Below are positions 1 through 12,174 of a stretch of DNA of 64,000 nt, piece after piece. The stretch is taken from the NCBI RefSeq assembly GCF_022682495.2, contig NC_071391.1, positions 114,063,195 through 114,127,194 of the forward strand. The letters are read 5' to 3'. This DNA is from Desmodus rotundus. Taxonomy: Eukaryota > Chordata > Mammalia > Chiroptera > Phyllostomidae. The notes under the pieces were generated by a model. The model was given only the letters and a program-made list of their open reading frames with translations. It was not told where the DNA came from and ran no database searches. The position numbers were made by a program, and so were the translations under genes. Each line of letters starts with the position of its first letter. Within the stretch, counting starts at the first letter, position 1.

Positions 1-357
1 TACCATCATTAAGAGATAACAGAGGAAAGAAGGGAAAGTGTTGTCAAGGAACATGCATAAAGGACCTACGGACAAAGACAAAAGGGGGAAAGAAGGAGGG
101 TGGGGCAGGGGAGAGTGGTTCTGGGAAAATGGAGACAACTGTATTCAAACAATGATAAAAAATGATAAGAAAAAAAGAGTTGTTCTCTGCCCACAATTCT
201 TCAGAGAAGTTTTCCTGCTTTATATTTTTTCTCTGAAATAAACTTTCTCTGTTTTGATAAGCTGAAAATACATTTTATGAGATACTAAGCAAAATTATAC
301 AAATTTTTACAGCTTTTATTAGTAGGACATCTCATGATTAGTGCTATTTCTTCTTTA
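1..357. other. Unassigned flank
   Basis: No gene or repeat was recognised. Positions 60-130 are purine-rich (runs of A and G), and the rest is AT-rich. The short frame starting at 38 is low-complexity and has no recognisable domain. Confidence 0.5.
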
Positions 358-1195
358 GTTTATTTTTTTTTAATTTCAGCTTTCTTACAGTATAATTAAC
401 AAATAAAGTTGTAAGATATTTAAAGTGTACATTGTGGTGACTTGATATATGTATACATTGTGAAATAATTTCCCCCATCTATTTAATTAACACATCCATC
501 GCCTCATATTTTATCTTTATGTTTTTGTGTGTGAGAATATTTAAGGTCTACTCTCTTAGCACATTTCCACTGTACAGTACAGTATTTCCAACTATCGTCA
601 CCATATCTACATGAGCTCCTCAGGCTTTGTTTTTCTTGGAGCTGTTATTCCCATCCCCAGCTCTTAGCAACCACTGTGCCTTTCCTCGTATCTGTTTCTG
701 TGCATTGGATTTCTGTTTCCTAAAAAGTGCAGGATTTCTTTCTCATGACTGGATAGTATTGCGTGGGTTATATGTACCATATATTCTTTATCCATTCATC
801 CACTGACGGACGGACACTTAGGTTGTTTCCCTGTCTTGACTATTGGGGAAAATGCTGCATTGAACATTGATTACAGATATTTCGTTTCTATCCTGTTTTC
901 ATTTCCTTTGGATAAATAGCCAAAACTGGGATTGCTAGATCATATGATACTTGTATTTTTAGTTTTCTGAGGAAAACCCATACTATTTCCATTGTGGCTG
1001 CACTAATTTACATCCCCACCAAGATATATGAGGATTCCCCTTTTTTCTACATTCTTTCCAACACTTGTTGTTTGTTAATTTATTGATAATAACTATTCTG
1101 ACACATATGAGGTGATATCTCATTGTGGTTTTGATTTGTATTTCCCTGTTGCTTAATGATTTTGAGCACCTTTCATAGTTTTATTTCTTTAATAA
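358..1195 (-). mobile_element. Old L1 3' end (ORF2 tail and 3' UTR), antisense
   Basis: Read on the minus strand this follows the end of L1 ORF2 and its 3' UTR. The stretch near 1090-1150 is the reverse complement of the familiar block encoding 'MQIKTTMRYHLTP'. Positions 900-1020 match the block covering the last part of ORF2 (small basic residues, then 'PAIPLLGI'-like codons). Positions 370-480 resemble the 3' UTR of middle-aged L1M families. Many stops and indels make it non-coding. The right edge is a 5' truncation, as is usual for L1. The subfamily is not assigned. Confidence 0.8.
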
Positions 1196-1864
1196 TCGCT
1201 CAACAAAAGGTTTGGCAAGGTTTTGATTTAACTACATGAACTTTCTAAACCACATTTACCTAATCCAACAAAATTGATCTAATTTATCCATTTTGTTTGT
1301 TGGTTGGTGTGGGGGATAATACATAATTCTTATCTTGAGGAAAACGTCAGCTTCTTAATCTACATTCTGTCAGGAACAGTGAAGGAAAGCATTGAGGAGC
1401 TTGCAATATAAAATGGACCAGATAACATCGAGTCAACTTTTAGCAAAGTAGCAATGTCCACAAAGGATCTCACGGCCTCAGTGAATTGTGACATTGCCAT
1501 GCCCAAGCCCATGGCCTCTCTTCTGCCTCACACCTCCCTAAGACTCTTGATGGTGCACTATATATGATCCGAATTTGGCAGCATCTTGCTAGTTATACAG
1601 CTCATTAGTCAATTCAAGTTTATATGGGGGAAGTTCAAAACATAATTTTCTGCAATGCAACCCATATATACAATATTATACTATTGGGGCTCTTATTAGT
1701 AATAAAAATAAATGTAGTATCACAACTGAGAATAATCATATCTTAGAAGATAGTTAAGGCTCTCGGTTTCTAAGTGCTCTCCTGCCAGTTCCATGACTCT
1801 TTTCTCTCATGTGGAACTAAGGACCCACTTTGTTTTGTCAAATATACCCCGTCATTTTTATTTA
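1196..1864. other. Unassigned AT-rich stretch
   Basis: No recognisable gene. Positions 1370-1560 are somewhat richer in GC and not obviously repetitive. No long open frame was seen on either strand. Confidence 0.5.
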
Positions 1865-2100
1865 TTTGTTAATTTGTTTGTTTTTGTGGCTTAAACAACA
1901 GAAATTTATTTCTCATAGTTCTGGAAGCTAGAAGTCCAAGATCAAGGTGTCAGCAGGTTTGGTTTCTCCTGAGGCTCCTCTCCTTGGCTTGCAAATGGCC
2001 ACCTACTTGCTGTGTCGTCTGTCGCATGGTCTTACCTGGGACAGACATGGAAAGCATCCTTGGCATCTCTTCCTCCTTCTTCTTTCTTAATGGGCTGCAT
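1865..2100 (-). mobile_element. MLT1-type LTR fragment (ERVL-MaLR), antisense
   Basis: The text 'cttaaacaacagaaattt' at about 1892 is the reverse complement of the conserved LTR 3' end of MLT1 elements. The 'ctggaagctagaagtccaag' block and the 'ccttggcttgcaaatggcc' block follow in the expected order. The match fades after about 2100. This is a solitary, broken LTR piece with no retroviral gene next to it. Confidence 0.7.
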
Positions 2101-3094
2101 CAGGTTTTCTTCAAGTCCTGTTAGAATGGACTTTCAAAAAATCTCTATAAAAATCTCTACACTAGACGTAGTTATGTCTCCCAATTCAAATATAACCCAA
2201 ATCTCAGAAGTACATATCAAACACCACTTTTTTCCTCATAGGACTCAGCATTCTCTCACAATAACTCTCATACGTTGCGTGGTATCACCCCTGCCTGGTG
2301 CAGATGTTCTGCAGCTGCACAGGCTTTGGCAGGTACAAGCCACAGTCTTGTCCTTCTGGAAAACATCTCAAATCTTTGCAAATGTTTTTCTCAAAACCCT
2401 TCTCACTTTGCTTAAGAAAGGGGTGGAATAATAATCCCCATGATCACTGTGGTCCTAGAAATTCTCCCCACTTTTTCCCTTATTTTTATATTAATTGGGC
2501 AGCTAGAAGTTGAGCAATGAAGTCAAAGTAGGGCCTTAAGCCTTGATGGGTGGTACCATTCCTCTGTGACTATCTTCAGAATATTAAAATATTAAAAAAT
2601 ATTAATATTCTTAAAATATTTGACACTCTTAAAATATTTGACATTATATTTTTTCCTTAGCTAAGGATATTGGCTAGTGTTCCTCTGCACTTAAGACCCT
2701 GCCTGGTAAGTATTAAGAACTAGATAAATATGCATTGAATAAGTGACTCAATCCCACTCAATGTGTCTTTAGGCATGCTTAATTTTATACTGTTCTATCA
2801 AAATTTAAAGTCATTTACATTCTCTGCCTTCCTCCACTAGGAATGGCCTCTTCATATGTCACTCACTAAGCTCTCCCATTCATATTATATGATACTGTTA
2901 TTTAGAATTTTGTATCTATAATTTAAAAAATACAATTTTCCAAGTTTGTCTCTTTGTCTTTTAACACTGCAGTCCTTCTGTATCCACATTATATTATGTA
3001 TTCTAATATTTAATAGTTAAATTGTGTTAACCTTTGTTTATGGCTAATAATTTCAGTATTGGAAAGCTGATGTTTTGTTTTAATGCACATCTGT
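2101..3094. other. Unassigned stretch
   Basis: Positions 2101-2510 have near-average GC and carry an open frame of 139 codons (2012-2431, plus). That frame starts inside the MLT1 LTR and looks like no known protein. Positions 2578-2646 hold a local imperfect duplication of a block containing 'ttaaaatatttgaca'. The rest is AT-rich. Confidence 0.5.
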
Positions 3095-3870
3095 AAATGG
3101 AAGTTTAGTTGAGTGTAAAATTCAAGGTTGGCTTTGATTTTTTTTTCAGACCTTTGAAAATAATACTACGGAGCCTTTGGGCACTTCTTGATACTGTTGA
3201 AAAGACTGTACAGTAATTATGATTCCTGTGTGTACATTCTGATTTTTCTCCTTGATACCTTTTAAGAATTATTTTCATCTTTGGTGACTTCACAATATGT
3301 TCTGGTGTGTATTTATGTTTATTTACCTTGATTAATATTATGTGGTTTTCTGTGTGAGGATTCATCTTTCATTGATTCAGGAAACAACTATGCCATTACT
3401 TCTCTAAACATTATCTCTCTACCATTTTTTTTCTTGTTTTAATGCTCTTATTTACATGTTGAAGAATATAAAACTATCTTCTGTTTCTCTTAATTTTTTT
3501 CTATACTCTGGGCATTTTCTTATGATTCCTTTATAGTTCAATGATATTCTCTATTACTGTGTCTCATTCAAAATCGATCACATCTGTTTTATTTTTGACA
3601 ACATTTTAAATTTCTAGGATTTCTAAATGGTACTTTTATATCTCATCTCCCTCCTGATTTATATCTACTTGTGCTTTGTTTCCTAATTTCCTGTTAGTGA
3701 TTTATGAATATTATTTTTCTTTAATGCTCTGAATAGTTAAAGGAGATTTAGTTTACAGTCTTTTTCAGAACATTGCTACATTATCTGTACACCTTCATAA
3801 GTGAATTCTCTCATTGTTGAATTCTTTAAAGATTTTCAAAGTTATTAGTTTTTCTTTGTGCTTAGGCTTT
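3095..3870 (-). mobile_element. Old HAL1/L1 ORF1-like relic, antisense
   Basis: The order of blocks on the minus strand parallels the better preserved ORF1 copy at 52.6-53.4 kb. A region resembling the basic 'TPRHII' motif lies near 3300, a spacer near 3380, then a coiled-coil-like region up to about 3870. The divergence is high, with stops in every frame, so the call rests on block order rather than on a clean match. The region 3871-4175 is richer in GC and could be the matching 5' UTR. Confidence 0.45.
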
Positions 3871-5159
3871 GCTATGCCAATTCATCTGGAATAAATGTTT
3901 GTGTGAATGTGTGTACACATGTATTTTCCACTCTCCATGTTCACCCTCTATGTGTATTGGTTTTCCCTCTGCAAATTGGGATCCAACATTTAGGAAAACT
4001 TCTTGTATCAGAGTTTCAGGGCTCTCATCCTGTGAAGATGTCACATTTCTAACTCCTGAATCTAGATGCTTTAGCTCTGGTCCCAGTTGGGTGAACACCT
4101 CTCTTCCCTCCTGTTATTCTGGAGCAGCCCAGGGGATTATAGCTTTATTACATCGAATTTTGTGAGTGCTTTAAGATTTCAACACAAGTCTCGCCAACTA
4201 TGCAAAATAGTTGGTATCACTTCCTCTGATAGAGTCAGTTCCTTAACAACCTCTACCAGTTTTTGATCTGGAAAATTAATAAAACTGTGGCTCAAACTTT
4301 ATTTATTGTTGTTGCCTGAGATCTATTGTTTCAGTTCCATTTTTTATTTCATAAGAATAGATGGTATGAAATATTTTATCATTTTTATATGTTTATAATC
4401 AAGGTAAGGAAATTCCAGATACAGTCACAGCAGTGTATCGACCAGAATTCACAAGAATAAACATTCTGCATTCACATTATTAACACATATTCAAAGGCAA
4501 ATAAGTAGTAAATTCAATACATTGTCTTTGAATATATTGCTTTTCAAAAATGTGTGAACTTAAGTCACAAGAAACAAAACAAGAAATTATGACATAGGTA
4601 GCTCTTTTAATTCAAAATTATTTCTTCTCCTTCTATCTCTTTATGCATTTTTATGAACTTTACTTCTATATACCAAACTCTAAAATTTAAAGTTCAATTT
4701 CTCAGGTCATATTTCTCATTACAATCCCAAGTATTATAATAAGAAAAACTTGTCTTACCCTTGGAACTTTTCTTCTTGATTTAGATCAAAATGTCAAGAA
4801 GGGGTTTGAGCAAAAAATTTCATTTTTCTAGTTAAGTAGAGTAATCATTAACTTAAATGGAATGCCATATATTTGAGTTGCCTAACTTTTTCTGAAGAGA
4901 ACTTTTATGCATTGCTATTGATACTACTAGGAAATATTTTGCATGTTTATCACTAACAGCAAGTGATACATTATTATGTAATGTTTTCAGTTGATTTGGT
5001 TTTGATCTAAGTGACATGTTCCCAAAATAATGAGTTATACTTTCAGTGTATTAGTAATAAATTATTTCATTTTTTTATCTTAAAATCTCTTGGGGAACTA
5101 ATATTTTATATTTTTTAGTTAATCTATGTCAAGAACTGTTCAGCATTTGAAATTTTATC
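3871..5159. other. Unassigned stretch, possibly with HAL1 5' UTR at its left
   Basis: Positions 3871-4175 are GC-richer, with overlapping short frames on both strands (78-98 codons) and no known domain. Positions 4176-5159 are AT-rich, with no recognised repeat or gene. Confidence 0.4.
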
Positions 5160-5694
5160 CAACTTACTAGCTAATGTGTTAGCCTTTCACAATTGCAAGA
5201 ATGCAGGCAGGTGGAGTGATGCTCCTCGCCACACAGTATTTTATCACCCAGGGCAATGACACTAGCAGAGCTTCAGGTTAATTTGCTTCGGTTCTCTCTG
5301 TCCCCCTAAGTTCTGCAGAGGAAGTGCGTTGTCGATACTTGCACGTGAAACTGGTTATGATACAGGAGGTGAACATTGAATTTGAGGGTTTCATCTTCTT
5401 TATTAAAAAACTGCTCTTTGTCTGAGGAGGACAGATGGGGACGGGAGGTATAAGAAAAGTGAGAAGAGGTGTTACCTAGTTCACCAAGGTTGTCCTTTGT
5501 ATATAAACTGGAGGAACGGCCTTGATAAAGAGTGATGAAGACAGTGCACTCTTGGCTTACCAGCAACAGCTTGCAGGGCAGTTCGGGGCTCATGGAGAAT
5601 TGCCTCTTCCCAAACCAAATAAGGTACTGATATTGTATAATCCCGATTAGATATTTAAAGAACACTACTAACAATAAGAAAGAATAGCCAACAG
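5160..5694. other. Unique-looking stretch with a 122-codon minus frame
   Basis: This stretch is less AT-rich than its surroundings and matches no repeat I know. A minus-strand frame at 5674-5306 (122 codons) has a balanced amino-acid mix, unlike most frames here, and contains 'KEQFFNKEDETLKFNVH'. I recognise no domain. A possible splice donor (gtaagc) lies inside the frame near 5560 on the minus strand. It could be chance, an old retrocopy, or an exon of an unknown transcript. Confidence 0.25.
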
Positions 5695-5850
5695 TTACTA
5701 ACTATTGTGTTAGGTGCCTTACCTACTTTGTCTTAATTAGCTTTGATCAATTCCTACCTTGTACTTTTAATTACTCCATTTTTTGAGATTAAAAAAACGT
5801 CTTAGATATTTGAAGTCATTTCCCCAAGGCCGGAACAAACACTGCCCCCC
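5695..5850 (-). repeat. MIR SINE, antisense
   Basis: 'gtgttaggtgccttacctac' and the later 'aagtcatttccccaaggccg' follow the reverse complement of the MIR consensus (accumulation of the 'tgtgccaggcactg' and 'cttgcccaaggtcac' blocks). The copy is diverged and non-coding. Confidence 0.6.
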
Positions 5851-5904
5851 AAATAAAGGAATATTAGAAACATCTTAAAAACGAGCTTTGCAAAATAATG
5901 TTAA

Positions 5905-6085
5905 AGTTTTATGTGCCAGGTACAGATTTTTAAACTTAATCCGCACAGTAACACATTGAGGTTCATGACTCTCACTTTCTAGTTCTGGATGCTGAGACTT
6001 AGGGAGGTTGAATTAGTTGCCCAGGCTTGGAGTAGCTGCGAAGACAAGAATGGGGGTAGCTCCAACATACACATTCTTACTCCAT
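5905..6085 (-). repeat. MIR SINE, antisense
   Basis: 'tatgtgccaggtacagattt' begins the match. It continues through 'gatgctgagacttagggagg' and 'gttgcccaggcttggagtag', which are the ordered MIR blocks in reverse complement. This is a second MIR lying about 55 bp from the first. Confidence 0.7.
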
Positions 6086-6744
6086 TTGTTATATTGTCTT
6101 CAAAAACTGATTGTCACAGCTTCCTGTTACCGAACATACTCTTTTCTCCTATTACAGTCAACGGGGGCAACCTTTGTTTATGTTATTTGTATACAACAGC
6201 AGCTTCAACATTTTTATCTTTTTATAATTGAGAAAAAGTGAACTACTCACTTCAAATCATGAGATTATTAATAAAAATAAATCTTTGTTTTAAGGTCCCA
6301 TCACAAACCATTATCACTGCTTGCTTTTGTGGGAAACCAGGAGCAATGTGGAAAAGAATGAAATCTAGACAGACCATATTAAATAAATAATATATTTCAA
6401 ATCTTGTCATTGACTCTGCCATTCAATCAATTTTTTCCAGGAGAAGGGAGGATTATGACCAAGACTGACAATATCAAAAACATTCCAAAAATAAAGGGAG
6501 ATATCAGAATAAAAATTATATAATTATATATGTATATATATAATCTCTTATAACACTTATTGGCAAAGTTCTGAAATTATTGGGAAAATGTTTTGATAAG
6601 ATGTTTGAAGTGGAAGTTAAGAACAAAAGACACGCACCTGCTTTTATAACAATTGGTGATAGCTAAACTACTTTCTAATTAGGTATGCCTGAGTGATCAT
6701 TTGTTTCACTAAACATTATTTTACCAATGTAGCTGAATTATTTT
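6086..6744. other. Unassigned AT-rich stretch
   Basis: No gene or repeat was recognised. Positions 6515-6545 are a run of A/T with short palindromes (TATATA type). Confidence 0.5.
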
Positions 6745-7905
6745 ATTATTTTAAGTCTTTATTCTTCTTAGAGTAGTTTTAGTTCACAGCAAAATTAAGA
6801 AGAAGGTACAGATATTTCTTATATACTTCATTTCCCCAACATACCTAGCCTCCTTCATTATAACATTACCCAGCAAAGTGGTGTATTCATTACAATTGAA
6901 CTTTCATTAACACATCATAGTCACCAAAGTTCATAGTTTACATTAGGGTGCACTATTGATATTGCACATTCTATGGTTTTAAACAAATCTGTAAAAACAT
7001 ATACACATCATTAGAGTATAAAGAGTATTTTCACTGCCCTAAAGTTTTTCTGTGCTCTGCCTATTTATATCTCCCCATCCCAACTCCTGGCAACCAATGA
7101 TCATTTTACTGGCTCCATAGCTTTGCCTTTTCCACAGTGTCATGGTTGAAATTATATACTATGTATCCTATTGACATCGGCTTCTTTTACTTGGTAATGT
7201 GCATTTAAGACTCCACCCTGTCTTTTCATGGTTTGATAGTTCTGCATAGTGGTGAATAATATTTCCTTGCCTAGATGTACCATAGTTTATTTATTCATTC
7301 CTCTACTTAAGGATTTATTGGTTACTTTCAAATCTTGTCAATCATAAATCAAGTGGCTATAAAGATCCATGCACATATTTGTGTGGGACATAAATTTTCA
7401 ACTCCTGTGGATAAATACCAAGGGGTACAATTGTTGGATAATATGACAAGTATGTTTTGGTTTGTAAAAATTTGCCAAACTATTTCCCAAAATGGCTTTA
7501 CCATTTTGCATCCCCACCAGGAATGTATGAGAATTCTTGTTGCTCCACAACCTTGTCAGCACTTGGTGCTGTCAGTGTTTTGAGTTTTAGCCACACTAAT
7601 AGGTGTATAGTGGTATCTCCTTGTTGTTTCAATTTACATTTCCCTGATGACATATAATGTGGAGTATTTTTTCATATCCTTATTTTCCATCTGTATATCT
7701 CCTTAGATGATGTATCTGCTCAGGTTTTGGGCCCATTTTAATGAGATAATTTCTTATTGTTGAATTTTAAGTTTTCTTTATGTATTTTGGATAAAAGTTC
7801 TTTAACAGATGTGTTTTTTTTTTTTTTTGCACATATTTCTTCCATTCTGTGGCTTGTCTTCTCATTGTTTTGTCAAGGAAAATTGTCTTTTGTTTTTCTT
7901 TTCTT
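6745..7905 (-). mobile_element. Old L1M 3' end, antisense
   Basis: Ordered L1 blocks run in reverse complement. The 3' UTR covers 6760-7100, the 'atcccaactcctggcaacca' block lies near 7077, and the end of ORF2 lies near 7380-7640 ('tgtggataaataccaagggg', 'gcatccccaccaggaatgta'). The upstream ORF2 block covers 7690-7905. A T-rich slip at 7813-7828 is a simple expansion. All frames are broken. Confidence 0.8.
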
Positions 7906-8840
7906 TTTTTCCCAGAAAGGAATTTGAGTTTTCTGATGATAATTTTGATAGGCAAGTGATCGGAGCTGTTAAATCTGGTATTTCATGGCAGAAAGTAGGA
8001 CTGGGAGACAAACACCACCTCCAGAACTGCAGAGAGGACTTGGTGAATAGAAATATCTAATGAGACATTTTAAAGTAATTCTACTATGACATGTGCAATG
8101 TAATCATTGCATCTGTATCTTCTTTAGAATATTTAGTAGGAAAAATTGGGATCTTAAGATTTTTGTTTCCTTTTTGAAGAACTTGAAGAGGTGACTATTC
8201 AAATATGTGATTTCAGTAATAAAGGATAAAGTCAGTTGATATTTGTGGTACAATAAAAAAATCAAACTGTCATGCAAATTGGATCATTCCATCACCAAAA
8301 ATTCATAGAGAATGATTTCTCTAAATTTACAGTGGTGTGAAGGGTACCATTATCATCAGCTATCTTGATGTCCCCAGATCTAGATTTTATTGGTATTTAA
8401 CTATTGTGTAATAGATTCCTGACATAGCATGAACATACAAAACACTCATTTTACTCCATTCTGGTTTTGTGCTTAAGAAGACTTGCTACAAAATTATTGG
8501 TTCATGTTTTCAAGTTATCAATAATAGTAACAGAAGCTGAGAAGAGGAAGGGTTAAGAAAAATTAAGTTGGCTGCAAATTAGAAAACACAGAAAAAATAC
8601 TAATAATTGGAAACAATCATAGAGACAAATGAAAACTGGCAAAGAAAAAAAGAAACAAAAGGTAATGTACTAAGCAAGAATGTAATGGTGGCTAAGCAAT
8701 CTCCAAATACTTTTATCACACACAATACTAGTAAAATTTTTAAACATTTCTTCAAACATTTATTTTTTAAATATTTTAAATCTATAGTATTCCACAAATG
8801 TATTATATGTATAATAAATATATTCAGAAGCAAGTATTGC
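7906..8840. other. Unassigned stretch beginning with a splice-acceptor-like site
   Basis: Positions 7886-7914 form a strong pyrimidine tract ending in 'cccag'. After it come about 135 bases without stop in one plus frame, ending near a 'ggtgaat' at about 8041. No known protein was recognised. The remainder, 8060-8840, is AT-rich with no repeat that I can name. Confidence 0.3.
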
Positions 8841-9155
8841 TAGTCCCCACCAATATGCAGCTTTCATTTACTGTCGGGGCATGTGAGTAACCATTTGTTC
8901 TGGCCTCCTTATCAGTGGAGGTATGGAAAAGTCCCGCAGAGTTCTCCTGCCGTTCCCGTGATCGGCCTCCACAGTAGGGGAAGTCTTGTGTTCACACTGG
9001 TGCACCTAGAAGACAGTGGAGACTGTCATCCTGGGTCTCTGAGCAACAACGGAACAAGCCCTCAGCCATGAGAGATAAGGCTCTGTATGATAGTAATGTA
9101 TTGAGATTTTGGAGTTGCTTGTTGCTATATCTTGACTTAAGTTACCTTAACTAAG
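8841..9155 (+). mobile_element. MLT1-type LTR (ERVL-MaLR), sense
   Basis: The 3' end 'attgagattttggagttgct' followed by 'tgttgctatatcttgactta' matches the MLT1 LTR end. That end runs from an AATAAA-like region to 'cactgagatttgggggtt', then to 'acagcagcctagcctatcct'. The upstream blocks 'ggcctccacagtaggggaag' and 'agaagacagtggagactgtc' are in the expected order. It is a diverged solitary LTR. Confidence 0.6.
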
Positions 9156-9290
9156 ATATTTTTTACAAGAATTACAAGATATATTACAAGTAATTTTAAT
9201 ATGTATTTACCTTATATAAATACGCAGTATACACATGTAAATATATCTCAAAAGTATAAACACAAATATAATATGTACAAACTCATATAC
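9156..9290. repeat. AT-rich simple sequence
   Basis: A/T-dominated sequence with loose TATA and ACAAGATAT repeats. No gene. Confidence 0.5.
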
Positions 9291-9690
9291 AGGTCAACCC
9301 TTGCACAAGGTGAGGGTTAGGGGTGCCCACCCCAGAGCAGTTGAAAATCCATGTTTAACTTTTGACTTTCCAAAACTTAACTACTGTTGTCCCTTGGTAT
9401 CCTCGGGGGATTAACTGTTTCCAGGACCCTAAAAGATCCCAAACTCTGCAATGCTCCAGTACCTTCTCTGAGATGGCATAGAACAGTACACACAGTCAGC
9501 CCTGCACATCGGCACATTCCCAAACATGGAATGAAAATGCTGTTTATGATCCACAGTTGGCTGACTCTACAGATGCAAACAGAAATGTGGAGGGAAAATA
9601 GTAGATTTATTGAAAAAACCATCCTTGTATTAAAACCTGTGTTTAGGAGTCCACTGCATTGTCTTTGTGTACCCATTACATAACTCTAAA
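9291..9690 (+). mobile_element. Composite Tigger-like nonautonomous DNA transposon, copy A
   Basis: It begins near 'caggtcaacccttgcacaag' (terminal repeat of the 'gttgacccttgaacaac' family). It continues through 'ggttaggggtgcccacc' and 'aacttttgactttccaaaac', then switches into a second, MER2-like unit at 'tgtcccttggtatcctcggg' near 9388. The same two units in the same order occur at 12175-12475. No transposase reading frame is visible. The right end is badly worn, so its edge is approximate. Confidence 0.6.
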
Positions 9691-10274
9691 CATTCCCTGG
9701 GATATACTACCTCTGCTTTGGAAATCGATGCTTTAGAAATCACTTGGTATCACCAGAATAGACAGGCATCCAAGGTCAACTGTAAAACATCATCTTTAGT
9801 ATTTGAATTATTAAACAATAAATTTATGTCATGTCATATTTTACTAAGGGTTTGTACTTTATCACTAGGTGAAGTGTGGGTTCCTGCCCCACATGTTGTA
9901 AGTTCTGGCATTTTCAGTACAACCACATACTATGCATCTCTTGGTTACAAAAAGAAACAGCACTACTTATTAACAAAGATATAGCTAAAATGAATATGAT
10001 AAAGGTGATTCTTTCATAGAATTTACAAAGAAATGATGACCACATAAGTAAAATAAGATTTATTGTTACTAGCCCACATCACTCTTCCAATTATATATAT
10101 ATAACACATATATCCATATATACACATAGATACATATATATAATCTTTGTATTGCTTTATATGGAATCAGTAAAGGAATACTTTATTGGAGCCCGTTTTA
10201 TTCACCAATGACTATTGACTTTTCAATAAATACAGCTACCTCGTTGTTTGAAATTTTGTCTAGCAGCTACCTTA
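9691..10274. other. Unassigned stretch with an AT microsatellite
   Basis: Positions 10094-10145 are an interrupted (AT)n/(ATAC)n tract. Nothing else was recognised. Confidence 0.5.
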
Positions 10275-10790
10275 CAAAGTGGAGAGAAGGAAGTGGATTT
10301 GTCATCCTAATTTGGGTTGCATATGATAGAAACCAGAATCAAATTAGCTAAAGCAAAAAAGTGTATTGGCCCATGTAACTGCAAAGTCTAAGGAGTAACA
10401 CTTGTTCCAGGCATGGCTGAATCCAGAAGAGCAAACAATATCATCAGAGATCTGTTCCTTTGTTCTCCATTTATTGCCCCAGTTTCTGTTGATTTCGTGC
10501 TCAAGCAAACGTATTCTAAGTGCCAGAATAACTGTGCCAGATTGGTCAGACTTCCATTATGTTTAACTCCTGAGATTTTAGGAGCAAGAGATGTCTTTCA
10601 TATTGCCACCCACCAAAAATACTCAGTTCGGCCACAATGGATGGTATGTTTACTCCTGTGAGCTAGAAGCACTAACAAATGATTGCTTTCTCTGTGGAAG
10701 GAGACCTTCTTCCAACAGGAAAAAACATGAAAAATACAGAAGCAGATACAATCTGCCATATGCAGGAGGGGACCTCTGACCTAGGTTTTG
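10275..10790. repeat. Old interspersed repeat, unnamed
   Basis: The text 'aaaaaagtgtattggcccat' with 'gtaactgcaaagtctaagg' and 'caggcatggctgaatccaga' resembles a mammal-wide medium-reiteration repeat whose name I cannot recall. The family call is from memory only. The related-looking stretch at 12690-13010 may belong to the same family. Confidence 0.4.
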
Positions 10791-12174
10791 CAGTCCACGT
10801 GGACATCATAATTCCAAAAGAAATGGGTCCACTATTTGGGGTGTTGAAGACTATGAAAATTTCCTGCAATGCTAAATATCTTGCAATACTATCTATTCAT
10901 TAATTGATACTAGATGAGAGAATAATCATATTTTGCTTTACAAAAAACCCCAGAATTTTAAATGTGCATTAAAATTCAAGTCAAATAGTGAAAATTCAAG
11001 CCAATATGCAGAACAGACACCTTAGAACACGTAGCACTGCTAAAACGCAAAGGACCAGAGTCCCATGAAATCTAGAGTTAACATCATCTCACACACAACT
11101 AGGTTAACCAGTCATATTTCTGGATAGTAAGGCGAGTGATAAAATTCAAAATTACAATGTGCATACAAGGTCAAGCATTCCACCCTTTTTTAGAACCAGC
11201 CAAGTGCAAGGTTATGAATTGAGAACTTAAAGCTTCGGAAGGTGGACTATTTGTTTGCAGCTCTTTGAAACCTGTAAGGCAGCGTGTGAGCAGAGTGAAG
11301 TAGAGCAGACTCATTCTTTCCTGGGCATTCGGGAAAATTAACGATTCGTATTCTCTTTCAACATTCTCTTGTATCACTAAAAGTGGTGAGTATATGGTAC
11401 ATTAATGAAGCTACCCTAACACCCTAAGCCTATTCCATTAAAAGAAGCCTGGTTTTAGCTGAAAAGAAAATGCATTACATTTCATTTCCTTTTTGATTGC
11501 CTCTCAGATGTTATTCAGAAACCTGTGTCTTCCTGGACTCCTTAATAAAAACTTCAAATCATGCGACAAGACTTTTGACATAACAGAATTTTCACTAATA
11601 CCCTTTCAGCAACTGGCAACTTTTGTCTCAGGAGGAGATCTCTCACCCTGCTCCAGGTTATTAAAGATAATTAAAGTGATGACCCTTGTTTGCCTTACCG
11701 CCACTCAAGGTCTCTGGAGGGGCCACCCTATTCCTTCTAGTGCCTCTGTTCTTTTTCTCTGATATTGGCAGACAGAGAAAAAGAAATGGTGTCCCACTGG
11801 GCCTCTGAGCTGAAAGCCAGTCTCTCTGAAAATGTTTTCTAACACAGAGAAGTTAATTTCTGAATTTACTCTTAAGGAAACAGTATCCCCCTGATTAATT
11901 CACAGCTGGGAACTTGTTTAAATATATACAAATTTTATATGTTTCTAATACAAACCCTCTCTTAACATTCTCTCAAAAATGTTCTCATTGGAAACGTATC
12001 ACTTTTTTTTACAAAGTATTTTAAAACAGGAGTTTAAAGAGTTTTCTAAAGAGTGTTCGCATTTTGATGCCAAGTAAAGAATTATTTTTGGAGAAAAGTT
12101 GTAAGAGGAACTGTGTGGAGTTATGGGATTTTGAAAGACCCAATCACACAAAAGTTCTTCTAAATTTAAAGTAT
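10791..12174. other. Unassigned stretch
   Basis: About 1.4 kb with no recognised gene or repeat. Frames are at most about 90 codons, overlap on both strands, and show no domain. Confidence 0.5.

Noticed and set aside
2012..2431. 139-codon plus frame
   Set aside because: It begins inside an antisense MLT1 LTR and continues into unassigned sequence, with no domain. A chance frame.
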